The notes under the pieces: generated by a model
The model's database searches: none
What the model was told of the DNA's origin: nothing
The model's input: only the letters and a program-made list of their open reading frames with translations
Shown here: piece after piece, positions 1-6,875 of the stretch
How positions within the stretch are numbered: position 1 is the stretch's first letter
How the letters are laid out: the number at the start of each line of letters is the position of its first letter
Program-made: the position numbers and the translations under genes
Assembly: GCA_964345695.1 (NCBI GenBank)
Contig: CAYFSC010000101.1
Location: 1 to 11,253, forward strand
Direction: 5' to 3'
Length of the DNA stretch: 11,253 bases
DNA from: CAYFSC01 sp964345695
GTDB lineage: Bacteria; Bacteroidota; Rhodothermia; Rhodothermales; Salinibacteraceae

Positions 1-323
1 CCGTATTGGGTCACAACGACCGACCGAGCCAGCCACGTGGCGATGAACCAGAACACGCCGCCTGCCGGGTAGCCGATCCACGCGCTCGGTGCAACCGACT
101 GACCGGTCCACGTCGTGACGCTCAGCGCGAAGGCAACCAGAAGCAGGAAGAGCGACGGACCCAGCGGGATGTTCGTCAGCGGACCCGTGCGCCATACGAG
201 CAGCGGGCGCCTTACGCGTAGACGACCGATTAGCGCCACCAGCATCGAGATGGACGTCACGCCCACAAACGCAGAGAGGAACACCACGTGCAGCACCGAA
301 AATACGTCCTCAGCGGCGGGCAT
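1..323 (-). CDS. Membrane protein of unknown function, N-terminal part only (runs off the window)
   Basis: An ATG at 321-323 opens a minus-strand frame that stays open for 107 codons to the window edge, so the C-terminus is missing. The peptide is very hydrophobic, with likely membrane helices at about residues 8-32, 52-71 and 83-99 onward. A short basic loop (RLRVRR) after helix 1 suggests that loop is cytoplasmic under the positive-inside rule. It begins MPAAEDVFSVLHVVF, and I recognise no family motif. It starts 33 bases after the stop of the BatA-type vWA gene on the same strand, so the two are probably co-transcribed and may work together at the membrane. No Shine-Dalgarno sequence precedes the start. 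That the frame is coding is fairly sure, from its continuous openness and coherent hydrophobic pattern. Its function is unknown. Confidence 0.7.
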   Translation of the reverse strand, partial: MPAAEDVFSVLHVVFLSAFVGVTSISMLVALIGRLRVRRPLLVWRTGPLTNIPLGPSLFLLLVAFALSVTTWTGQSVAPSAWIGYPAGGVFWFIATWLARSVVVTQY

Positions 324-356
324 ACAGACCGGAGAGAAGAACAGCGAGGGGAGAAG

Positions 357-2483
357 CTAGGCAGGAACCGTTTCCGGCTTCCACTGGCTGGCAACCAGCA
401 TTTCTGCAAGCAGGAAGATCAACGCCAGGAGCAAAAACACGTTCCAGATTTCGGTACCGGTTCGCTGGGTGCGGAGCGTTTCGGCGACGGACGCTGCGGT
501 CGGTTCGCCGCCGAGCGCCCGCACCGCTCCCCCCGTCACGCGAGCCAGTTGCGCGGCGGCCGAGTCGGCCGCGACCGTACGCAGGTCCGACTCGTTCGGG
601 GCGAGGTTCACGGCAATGCGCCGCACCAGCGTATCTGCGGCCCGGATGTCGTAGATGCCAGGGGTGTGCAGATCGGCCCCTGTTTGCAGCAGCGTGGCGC
701 CGTAGAGGGAGCGCTGGTCCGGGGTACGCTCGACGCCGTCCGGCCCGACGAGACGCAGCGCGGACGTTTCGGGAGCCAGCCCCGTGATGCGGAGCTCCCC
801 GGCGCGCCCGGCTGTCAACTGTTCGCCCGCCACCGACGTGCCCGCCGACAGGTAGTACACCGAGCGGTAGAGGAGCGGGATGAACAGCCCGCGCACAGGC
901 AGATCGCTCCACTGCGTGGTGGGCGCCACGGCCAGCGTCAGGGCCACTCCGCTGCCGTGCCGAATCTCCTGCAAGAAGGGAAACCCGTTCGACAGCTCGA
1001 TGAGCGTCTGCTCGCTGGCGCCGGCCGGCCGGTAGTTCATTGCGTAGTACACGTCGGGCCGCTCGACCTCGGCGCGTCGCGACTGCTGTGAGGGATCGAA
1101 GACGCCTTCAAAGAGCGGGTGCTCCCGATCCACGCGGTCGAACGTGGCAATGGCGCGCTGCTCCCCCATCGAGCCGCTGAAGCCACGAAAGTCACCTCCG
1201 TTTAGGGCGCTCAGCAGTGCATTGTAGTCTTCCGGGCGTGCCTGATTGTTTGGGAACAGCATGATGCCGCCGCCCTGCTCCACGTACCGCTGGAGGGCAC
1301 TCACCTCACCGCTCGACAGAGTGCGGGGCCCGACGAGGAGCACCGTGTCGTAGCTGCCGAGCTCCGCCGTGGTGAGCTCGGCCTCGGCGATGGTCGTGGT
1401 GCGAAACGCGATGCGGTCTTCGACCATCTGCGACGACAGGGCGAGATCGAGATACTCCGTCGGCTGCCCCTCGCCCCGAACCACGAGCACGCGTCGCTCT
1501 TGCGGCACATGCAGCGTGAAGTGACGAACGTTGTCCTGCGGCAGCACGTCGTCCTCGCCTTCGACGCGTCCGGCCAGCCATCCGCGCGACTGCGGCGTGG
1601 CGGTAAACGAAACGGTGGTCGTTTGCCCGGGCTGCAGCGTCGTGCTGGCCTGCGCGACACGCTCCTCCTGCAGGTAGACGCTGGCAACGTATCCATTCAG
1701 CGGCTCGCTGCCGTAGTTGGCAAGGGTAGCTTCCATCTCTACGGGCTGCCCCACCTCAGCGATGCGGCTGACGATGCGCACGTCGACGACCCCTACGTTG
1801 GCATGCGTGCGCGTCCCCACCGGCACTACGATGCCCTGGCTGCCCTGCGGCACCTTCGTGGCGCTGGAGTCGCCGAGCGTGCTCTGCTGCAGATCGCTCA
1901 CGGCGTAGACCACCTTGCGCGGCGCCGTCGACTCCTGCAGCCGCTGGGCGGCCTGCACGACGGCAGCACTGAGAGGTGCCGCCCCGGCGGTCGGTGCCAC
2001 GTCGTCAATGGCCTGGCGCGCCACCGAGAGGTTCGGTCCCGGCGCCGGCAGGCGCTCGCGGGTCTGCGCCGTTGGCCATACGAGCACGTCGTCGCCCGTC
2101 TCCACCGTTTCCAGAATGCCGCGGGCCTGCCGCTTGGCCTGATCCAGATACGCGCCCTGGTCGTCGCGCAGCGTCATCGACAGGGAGTTGTCCACCACGA
2201 CTGCATGCGCGGTGCGCACCCGTTGGCCTACGGAGGCGAATTGCCCGGTCAAGGTCGGCCGCGCGAAGGCCAGCACGAGGCAGGCCACCGCCAGCATGCG
2301 CAGCAGAAGCAGCAGCCATTCCTTCACGCGAACGCGCTGTACGGCCGACTTCTGCAGCTCCTTCACGAACGCCAGCGAACTGAAGTCTACCGTCTGCGGC
2401 TGGCGCAGATTGAAGAAGTGCAGCAGAAGCGGAATGCCTACCGCCGACAATGCCAGCAGGGCAAACGGGTTGAGAAACGTCAC
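357..2483 (-). CDS. BatA-type (aerotolerance N-terminal) von Willebrand factor A membrane protein
   Basis: A 708-residue inner-membrane protein of the BatA/aerotolerance-regulator N-terminal family, common in Bacteroidota and usually of unknown molecular role. It opens with the family signature FLNPFALLALSAVGIPLLLH (membrane helix, about residues 4-24). A conserved region and a second helix (about 55-75) follow. Next is a vWA-like domain from about 93 to 220 with the metal-site motif D-N-S-L-S at 98-102. A CARDB/Ig-like stretch spans about 225-310. A class I glutamine-amidotransferase-like fold covers about 330-440 (hydrophobic strand LLVGPRTLSS, then GGGIMLFPNN). A final helix lies at about 680-699. 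I chose the GTG at 2481-2483 because the family normally begins right at xFLNP; an upstream GTG at 2540 would add 19 residues that look non-coding. It lies downstream of a dnaJ-type gene and just before a membrane protein gene. No moxR or DUF58 gene, frequent partners, is visible here. Confidence 0.88.
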   Translation of the reverse strand: MTFLNPFALLALSAVGIPLLLHFFNLRQPQTVDFSSLAFVKELQKSAVQRVRVKEWLLLLLRMLAVACLVLAFARPTLTGQFASVGQRVRTAHAVVVDNSLSMTLRDDQGAYLDQAKRQARGILETVETGDDVLVWPTAQTRERLPAPGPNLSVARQAIDDVAPTAGAAPLSAAVVQAAQRLQESTAPRKVVYAVSDLQQSTLGDSSATKVPQGSQGIVVPVGTRTHANVGVVDVRIVSRIAEVGQPVEMEATLANYGSEPLNGYVASVYLQEERVAQASTTLQPGQTTTVSFTATPQSRGWLAGRVEGEDDVLPQDNVRHFTLHVPQERRVLVVRGEGQPTEYLDLALSSQMVEDRIAFRTTTIAEAELTTAELGSYDTVLLVGPRTLSSGEVSALQRYVEQGGGIMLFPNNQARPEDYNALLSALNGGDFRGFSGSMGEQRAIATFDRVDREHPLFEGVFDPSQQSRRAEVERPDVYYAMNYRPAGASEQTLIELSNGFPFLQEIRHGSGVALTLAVAPTTQWSDLPVRGLFIPLLYRSVYYLSAGTSVAGEQLTAGRAGELRITGLAPETSALRLVGPDGVERTPDQRSLYGATLLQTGADLHTPGIYDIRAADTLVRRIAVNLAPNESDLRTVAADSAAAQLARVTGGAVRALGGEPTAASVAETLRTQRTGTEIWNVFLLLALIFLLAEMLVASQWKPETVPA

Positions 2484-2595
2484 GGGGAGAGGACCTGGCA
2501 GTGCATCGACGAACGCTCGGCAGCCCGGCCTTCGGGACACCGATTCAACGCCGACTGGTACCGCCCCGCGAAGTTGTGCGTTCCACGGAATCGCC

Positions 2596-3579
2596 TCAGA
2601 GCAGTCCAGCCTCTTCGGCCGCCTCGCGGAGCGTCCGGCGCTGGCTCGCCGTCAGGTCGTCCGGGATGCGAACATCGATCTCTACGTAGAGGTCGCCCTG
2701 TCCGTCGTCCGTCTTCACGCCCTGGCCGCGCAGGCGCAACTTCTCGCCCGGCTGTGTGCCTTCCGGGATCGTGACCTTCACGTGCTGGCCGTACGGCGTG
2801 GGAATCCGCCGCTCGGTGCCAAACAAGGCCTCGAAGACGCCCACCGTTTCGGTGAGGTAGATGTCGTCGCCCTTGCGCTGGAAGCGCGGATGATCGCCGA
2901 CCTTGAACGTGACGTACAGGTCGCCGCGCTCTCCGGCCGGCCCGGGTTGCCCTTTGCCGGGCAGGCGGATCTTGGTATTGTGGCGCACGCCCTGCGGAAT
3001 CTTCAGGCGGATCGACTCGCCGCCCGGGATGCGCACCTTCTTGCGGCCCCCGTGCAGAGCGTCGTGGAACGAGATGCGCATCGTCGTCTCGATGTCCCGG
3101 CCACTGGGCGCCTGCTGGCGACGCCCTCGCCCCCGGGGCTGCCGTTGTTGCTGTTGCCGGCGCTGCTGCCCGAGAGGGCTCTGGCGCTGTTGGGGTTGGC
3201 CAAACGGACTGCGGCCGCCTCCGCCGCCGAAGAAGCTCTCGAAGATGTCGCCCAGGCCGCCGATGTTGCCTTGCCCAAAGCGAACCTCGGCGCCGCCGCC
3301 TCCACCGCGGCCTTGTGCCCCGGGGCCGCCGTTGAAGCCGCCGAAGCCGCCCTGTCCGCCGAAACGACGGTACTGGTCATACTGCTGCCGCTTCTCTTCG
3401 TCGGACAGAACCGAGTAGGCTTCTTGAATTTCCTTGAATCGCTCCTCGGCGCCCTCATCATCCGGGTTTCGATCCGGGTGATGTTTGCGCGCGAGGTCGC
3501 GATAGGCTTTTTTGATCTCCTTCTGGCTCGCGTCTTCGTCGACGCCAAGGATGTCGTAATAGTCTTTGGTTTGCGGCAT
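2596..3579 (-). CDS. DnaJ/CbpA-type co-chaperone (class B J-domain protein)
   Basis: A 327-residue Hsp40. The J domain (about residues 5-70) carries the HPD motif at 34-36 that stimulates DnaK's ATPase. A Gly/Phe-rich region (about 73-120) follows, then a Gln/Arg-rich low-complexity linker (about 123-160). Two C-terminal substrate-binding beta domains lie at about 161-236 and 237-320. The four CxxCxGxG zinc-finger repeats of true DnaJ are absent, which makes it a class B protein like E. coli CbpA; the length also fits CbpA better than DnaJ. It presumably delivers unfolded clients to a DnaK encoded elsewhere. The ATG at 3577-3579 sits just before the J domain (MPQTKDYYDILGV), so the start is secure, although no Shine-Dalgarno sequence is seen. 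The gene is divergent from the biotin carboxylase gene. No CIRCE operator, grpE or dnaK lies nearby. Confidence 0.95.
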   Translation of the reverse strand: MPQTKDYYDILGVDEDASQKEIKKAYRDLARKHHPDRNPDDEGAEERFKEIQEAYSVLSDEEKRQQYDQYRRFGGQGGFGGFNGGPGAQGRGGGGGAEVRFGQGNIGGLGDIFESFFGGGGGRSPFGQPQQRQSPLGQQRRQQQQRQPRGRGRRQQAPSGRDIETTMRISFHDALHGGRKKVRIPGGESIRLKIPQGVRHNTKIRLPGKGQPGPAGERGDLYVTFKVGDHPRFQRKGDDIYLTETVGVFEALFGTERRIPTPYGQHVKVTIPEGTQPGEKLRLRGQGVKTDDGQGDLYVEIDVRIPDDLTASQRRTLREAAEEAGLL

Positions 3580-3651
3580 AAGGGTGCATCACACTTGGTG
3601 AGCACGAACGAAGGCGAGTCAACAGGGATGCGCAACCGTGACGGCGTGTCA

Positions 3652-3671
3652 GTCTGACGATACTGTCAGAC
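3652..3671. promoter_or_regulatory. Inverted repeat in the dnaJ-type/accC divergent region
   Basis: GTCTGAC (3652-3658) and GTCAGAC (3665-3671) form a perfect 7-base inverted repeat around a 6-base centre. It lies 72 bases upstream of the J-protein start and 107 bases upstream of the biotin carboxylase start. TGTCAG also occurs as a direct repeat at 3648-3653 and 3664-3669. The short spacing and location between divergent genes suit a protein-binding operator or a hairpin in a leader transcript. No known regulator consensus is matched, so the function is inferred from position and symmetry only. Confidence 0.35.
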
Positions 3672-3726
3672 ACTGCCGTCAGGGCCATTCCGTCGACCGG
3701 ACTGCGTCGGCGAACGTCGCATCTTC

Positions 3727-3750
3727 ATGTGTAAAGCCATAGTCACACAT
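3727..3750. promoter_or_regulatory. Inverted repeat ATGTGT-N12-ACACAT upstream of accC
   Basis: ATGTGT (3727-3732) and ACACAT (3745-3750) are perfect inverted arms around 12 bases. The right arm ends 28 bases before the accC ATG, where a regulator could overlap a promoter or early leader. The arms resemble TGTGA/TCACA half-sites of CRP/FNR-type regulators, but the spacer is too long for that family's usual site, so I do not assign a regulator. Confidence 0.3.
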
Positions 3751-3751
3751 T

Positions 3752-3769
3752 CCATGCCAGCGTGCATGG
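3752..3769 (+). promoter_or_regulatory. Hairpin CCATGC-N6-GCATGG just before the accC start
   Basis: A perfect 6-base inverted repeat (3752-3757 and 3764-3769) with a 6-base loop ends nine bases before the ATG at 3779. It occupies the space where a Shine-Dalgarno sequence would lie, and none is present. In the transcript it could form a small hairpin affecting ribosome access, or in DNA it could be a second operator next to the inverted repeat at 3727-3750. Structure is seen; the role is inferred. Confidence 0.3.
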
Positions 3770-3778
3770 TCAGACGAA

Positions 3779-5299
3779 ATGACGGACTCTATGAATTCAC
3801 GTCCCATCCAGAAGGTTCTGATCGCGAACCGCGGTGAGATTGCCGTCCGCGTCATCCGTACGTGCATCGAGCGCGGCATCGGCACTGTGGCGGTCTACAG
3901 CGATCCGGACCGTCGATCGCCGCACGTCCGCATGGCGGATGAAGCCTACCCCATCGGGCCCGCGGCGGCCAGCCAGTCGTATCTCGTGCAGGAGAAAATC
4001 CTGGAGGTCGCCCAGCAGAGCGGCGCCGACGCCATCCACCCCGGCTACGGGTTTCTTTCAGAGAACGCCTCGTTCGCGGAAGCGTGCGCTGAGGCCGGCG
4101 TCCTCTTCATCGGGCCGCCGCCCGGAGCGATCCGGGCGATGGGCGACAAGACCGCCGCGCGCGAACTCATGGAGGAGGCTGGTGTGCCCATGGCGCCCGG
4201 CACGACCAACGCCGTGGTGGACCCCGAGCAGGGCGCGCGGGTCGCGTCCGAGATCGGCTATCCCGTCCTCATCAAGGCGGCGGCCGGCGGCGGGGGCAAG
4301 GGCATGCGCATCGTCGAGCAGGAGGCGGCCTTCAAGCGCTCGATGGAAATGGCCCAGAGCGAAGCCGAGTCGGCCTTCGGCGACGGTCGCGTCTTCATCG
4401 AGAAGTACATCCAAGAGCCGCGCCACATCGAGTTTCAGATTCTGGCCGATCATCACGGCACCACGCTGCATCTCTTCGAGCGCGAGTGCTCCATCCAGCG
4501 CCGCCATCAGAAGGTGATCGAGGAGGCCCCATCGTCGATCCTCACGCCCGCGCTCCGCAACGAAATGGGCGAGGCCGCCGTGGCTGCGGCCGAGTCCTGC
4601 GGATACCGGAACGCGGGTACGGTCGAGTTTCTGGTAGACGCCGACCGCAACTACTACTTCATGGAGATGAACACGCGCCTGCAGGTGGAGCACCCGGTAA
4701 CCGAGTGGGTGACGGGCGTCGACCTGGTGGCCGAGCAGCTGAAGGTGGCCCAGGGCGAGGCGCTCTCCTTCACCCAGGACGACCTGTCGATCCACGGCCA
4801 CGCCGTCGAGTCGCGCGTCTACGCGGAGGATCCGGCTGCGAACTTCATGCCCGACCCCGGTCCGCTTCCTCGGCACAACGCGCCGTCGGGCTTTGGCGTG
4901 CGCGTCGACGCCGGCGTGGAGGAAGGCGGCGAGGTGCTCATCCACTACGATCCGATGATTTCGAAGCTCACCACGTGGGGGCTCTCGCGCGAGGAGGCCA
5001 TCACGCGCATGGAACGTGCGCTCGAAGAGTACGAGATCGCGGGCGTCACGACGACGATTCCGTTCTGCCTCTACGCCATGCGTCACGACGCCTTTCGATC
5101 GGGTGAGTTCTCAACGCACTTCGTGGATCAGCACTTTGACCCGGAGGCCCTCTTCGTCGACGCCCCGGGGCGCGATCGGCTCGCCGCGCTTGCCGCGACG
5201 ATTTACGTCGATCAGCAGGACGAAGAGGAGGCCCCGTCGATCACCTCGGCCTCGAATGGAAGCACGGGCAGCTCCTGGAAGCGGCGGCGTCGGTACTGA
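3779..5299 (+). CDS. accC: Biotin carboxylase subunit of an acetyl/propionyl-CoA carboxylase
   Basis: A 506-residue cytosolic enzyme that uses ATP and bicarbonate to carboxylate biotin on a carrier protein, the first half-reaction of acyl-CoA carboxylases. The N-terminal biotin-carboxylase domain starts at VLIANRGEIAVR. An ATP-grasp domain follows with the Gly-rich loop AAGGGGKGM (168-176), Lys124, Lys166 and His216. The active-site block E296-M-N298-T-R300-L-Q302-V-E304 and Arg346 are present, matching the E. coli AccC residues with a constant offset of 7-8. All expected catalytic residues are intact. There is no C-terminal biotinyl (MKM) domain, so the carrier and carboxyltransferase must be encoded elsewhere. 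The protein is longer than E. coli AccC (449), with a late segment and an SSWKRRRR tail, which points to the propionyl/acyl-CoA type. Substrate is therefore uncertain. ATG 3779 is chosen; ATG 3791 is an alternative. Two inverted repeats precede it. Confidence 0.95.
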   Translation: MTDSMNSRPIQKVLIANRGEIAVRVIRTCIERGIGTVAVYSDPDRRSPHVRMADEAYPIGPAAASQSYLVQEKILEVAQQSGADAIHPGYGFLSENASFAEACAEAGVLFIGPPPGAIRAMGDKTAARELMEEAGVPMAPGTTNAVVDPEQGARVASEIGYPVLIKAAAGGGGKGMRIVEQEAAFKRSMEMAQSEAESAFGDGRVFIEKYIQEPRHIEFQILADHHGTTLHLFERECSIQRRHQKVIEEAPSSILTPALRNEMGEAAVAAAESCGYRNAGTVEFLVDADRNYYFMEMNTRLQVEHPVTEWVTGVDLVAEQLKVAQGEALSFTQDDLSIHGHAVESRVYAEDPAANFMPDPGPLPRHNAPSGFGVRVDAGVEEGGEVLIHYDPMISKLTTWGLSREEAITRMERALEEYEIAGVTTTIPFCLYAMRHDAFRSGEFSTHFVDQHFDPEALFVDAPGRDRLAALAATIYVDQQDEEEAPSITSASNGSTGSSWKRRRRY

Positions 5300-5315
5300 A
5301 GCCGCGCGCCCGTCT

Positions 5316-5351
5316 CGGCGCCGCAGGCGTCCGGTCGCTGTCCCGGCGCCG
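5316..5351. terminator. Possible bidirectional terminator hairpin between convergent genes
   Basis: The palindrome CGGCGCCG occurs at 5316-5323 and 5344-5351. The copies can pair with each other (8-base GC stem, 20-base loop), or each can self-pair. They lie in the 56-base gap between the converging biotin carboxylase and amylase genes, where a shared terminator is expected. There is no T-tract on either side, so an intrinsic terminator is not proven. CGGCGCC is also easy to find by chance in DNA this GC-rich. Confidence 0.3.
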
Positions 5352-5355
5352 TAGG

Positions 5356-6801
5356 CTACGCCACCCAGACGCGTGCGCTCTGCGCCGGCAGCAACACGTT
5401 CACGGTTTCAGTCGAGGCCTCCAGCGGAGCCTCGGCGTCGGGCGGCCAGGCCGGAGCGAGGCGCTGGGCCTGCACGTCCCCTGCCGGAAGCGCAACGCGG
5501 GCCGCCTCTGTTCCGGCGTTGAAGGCAATCAATGCCTCCCCATCGTCGTCGTGGCGTCGGATTGCGAGCACGCGCCCCTCGGCGTGGCCGATCGCGACGC
5601 GCCCGGTGCGCAGGACGGGGTGCGCATGGCGGAGCGCCGCCGCCGCGGCCACAGCCGCGCGCAGATCATGGTTCCAGGTGTCCTCGTTGTCCCACGGATA
5701 GGCGGCCCGGCAGTGCGGGTCGCCACGTGAGGAGAGGCCGATCTCATCGCCGTAGTACAGGCAGGGCGCGCCCGGCATCGTCATCTGAAACAGCACGGCC
5801 AGACGCAGCGCCGCCGGATCGTCGCCCATGATCCACAGCGCGCGTGCCATGTCGTGGCTGTCCAGCAGATTGAGTTGTGCCTGCACAACGGGCCAGGGAT
5901 ACAGGTCGAGCAGCCGGCGCATCTCCTCGGCGAAGTCCGATGCGCCCACGGGCGCGAAGGAGAGCGGCCCTTTCTGGTACTCGCGCAGCGCGTGGGCGCC
6001 GAAGAAGCTGAGGACGGCACGGGCGCGCGGGTAGTTCATCACGGCATCGAACTGGTCGCCCTGCAGCCAGTGCTGGGCCTCCCCCCACACCTCGCCCACG
6101 ATGTACGCCTCGGGGTTGGCGTCCTTCACCCGCTTGCGAAAGGTCTGCCAGAAGCGATCGTCGTCGATCTCGTACGGTACGTCGAGGCGCCATCCGTCGA
6201 TGCCGAACTCGATCCAGTGCTCGGCGACATCGAAGAGATACTGCCGCACGTCCGGATGGTCGGTGTTGAACTCGGGGAGGGACGGGATGTCCATCCAGGC
6301 CGCGTAGTTGTGCGGCGTGTCCGGGTCGGGGGCGTAGGGGCGCAGCGGCCAGTCTCGGATGTCGAACCAGTCGACATACGGCGACGTGCCGCCGTTCTCC
6401 AGGACGTGATGAAACGGCCAGAACCCTCGGCTGGCGTGGTTGAAAACGCCGTCGAGCACCACGCGCATGCCGCGATCATGGGCGGCGTCGAGCAGCTCCC
6501 GGAGCGCCTCGTTGCCCCCCAGGAGCGGGTCGACCCGGTAGTAGTCGTACGTGTGGTACCGATGATTGGCGGCCGAGGCAAAAATGGGATTCAGGTAGAG
6601 GGCCGTCACACCGAGGGCCTCTAGGACGTCCAGACGCTCCACCACGCCGTACAGGTCGCCCCCTTGAAAGCCCTGCTCCGCCGGGTCGGCGCCCCACGGC
6701 TTCAGCGTTAGTCCGTCTTGGGCCTCGACGCGGCCGCTCCGCGCGAAGCGGTCGGGGAAGATCTGGTAGAAGACAGCATGCTTGACCCAGTCGGGTGTCA
6801 T
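5356..6801 (-). CDS. GH13 alpha-amylase-family glycoside hydrolase (neopullulanase/cyclomaltodextrinase-like)
   Basis: A 481-residue (beta/alpha)8-barrel enzyme acting on alpha-1,4 (possibly alpha-1,6) glucans. It begins WVKHAVFYQIFPDRFA, typical of the first barrel strand in maltogenic amylases and neopullulanases. GH13 motifs are complete: region I D117-G-V-F-N-H122; region II G-W-R-L-D207 (nucleophile); region III G-E237-V-W-G (proton donor); region IV L-D-S-H-D317 (transition-state stabiliser). A PGAPCLYYGDEIGL segment follows, and a C-terminal beta domain ends the protein. There is no signal peptide, so it probably works in the cytoplasm on imported maltodextrins or storage glucan. Unlike classical neopullulanases it has no N-terminal CBM34-type domain. 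I chose ATG 6801 because the barrel starts a few residues later; the frame stays open to 7197, but that extension is an Arg/Pro-rich translation of the esterase gene's opposite frame. It is last in the row of minus-strand genes, 74 bases after the esterase stop. Confidence 0.92.
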   Translation of the reverse strand: MTPDWVKHAVFYQIFPDRFARSGRVEAQDGLTLKPWGADPAEQGFQGGDLYGVVERLDVLEALGVTALYLNPIFASAANHRYHTYDYYRVDPLLGGNEALRELLDAAHDRGMRVVLDGVFNHASRGFWPFHHVLENGGTSPYVDWFDIRDWPLRPYAPDPDTPHNYAAWMDIPSLPEFNTDHPDVRQYLFDVAEHWIEFGIDGWRLDVPYEIDDDRFWQTFRKRVKDANPEAYIVGEVWGEAQHWLQGDQFDAVMNYPRARAVLSFFGAHALREYQKGPLSFAPVGASDFAEEMRRLLDLYPWPVVQAQLNLLDSHDMARALWIMGDDPAALRLAVLFQMTMPGAPCLYYGDEIGLSSRGDPHCRAAYPWDNEDTWNHDLRAAVAAAAALRHAHPVLRTGRVAIGHAEGRVLAIRRHDDDGEALIAFNAGTEAARVALPAGDVQAQRLAPAWPPDAEAPLEASTETVNVLLPAQSARVWVA

Positions 6802-6875
6802 TCGGAGGCGATTTCTGGTTTCGAGATTCTCGCTTCGGACTGCAGGGCTCGGGATTTCGGCGTTGAAACCGGGCA

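Noticed and set aside
1500..2774. 424-codon plus-strand open frame across the BatA-type gene and the end of the dnaJ-type gene
   Set aside because: Antisense shadow: low-complexity Arg/His/Leu translation, and it spans two real genes on the other strand.
3727..3750. CRP/FNR binding site
   Set aside because: The arms look similar to TGTGA/TCACA, but the spacer between the half-sites is longer than the six bases of the CRP consensus.
3580..3778. CIRCE (HrcA) operator upstream of the dnaJ-type gene
   Set aside because: The dyads present do not match TTAGCACTC-N9-GAGTGCTAA in sequence or spacing.
4058..5086. 342-codon minus-strand open frame antisense to the biotin carboxylase
   Set aside because: Mirror frame of a fully conserved enzyme; no motif of its own.
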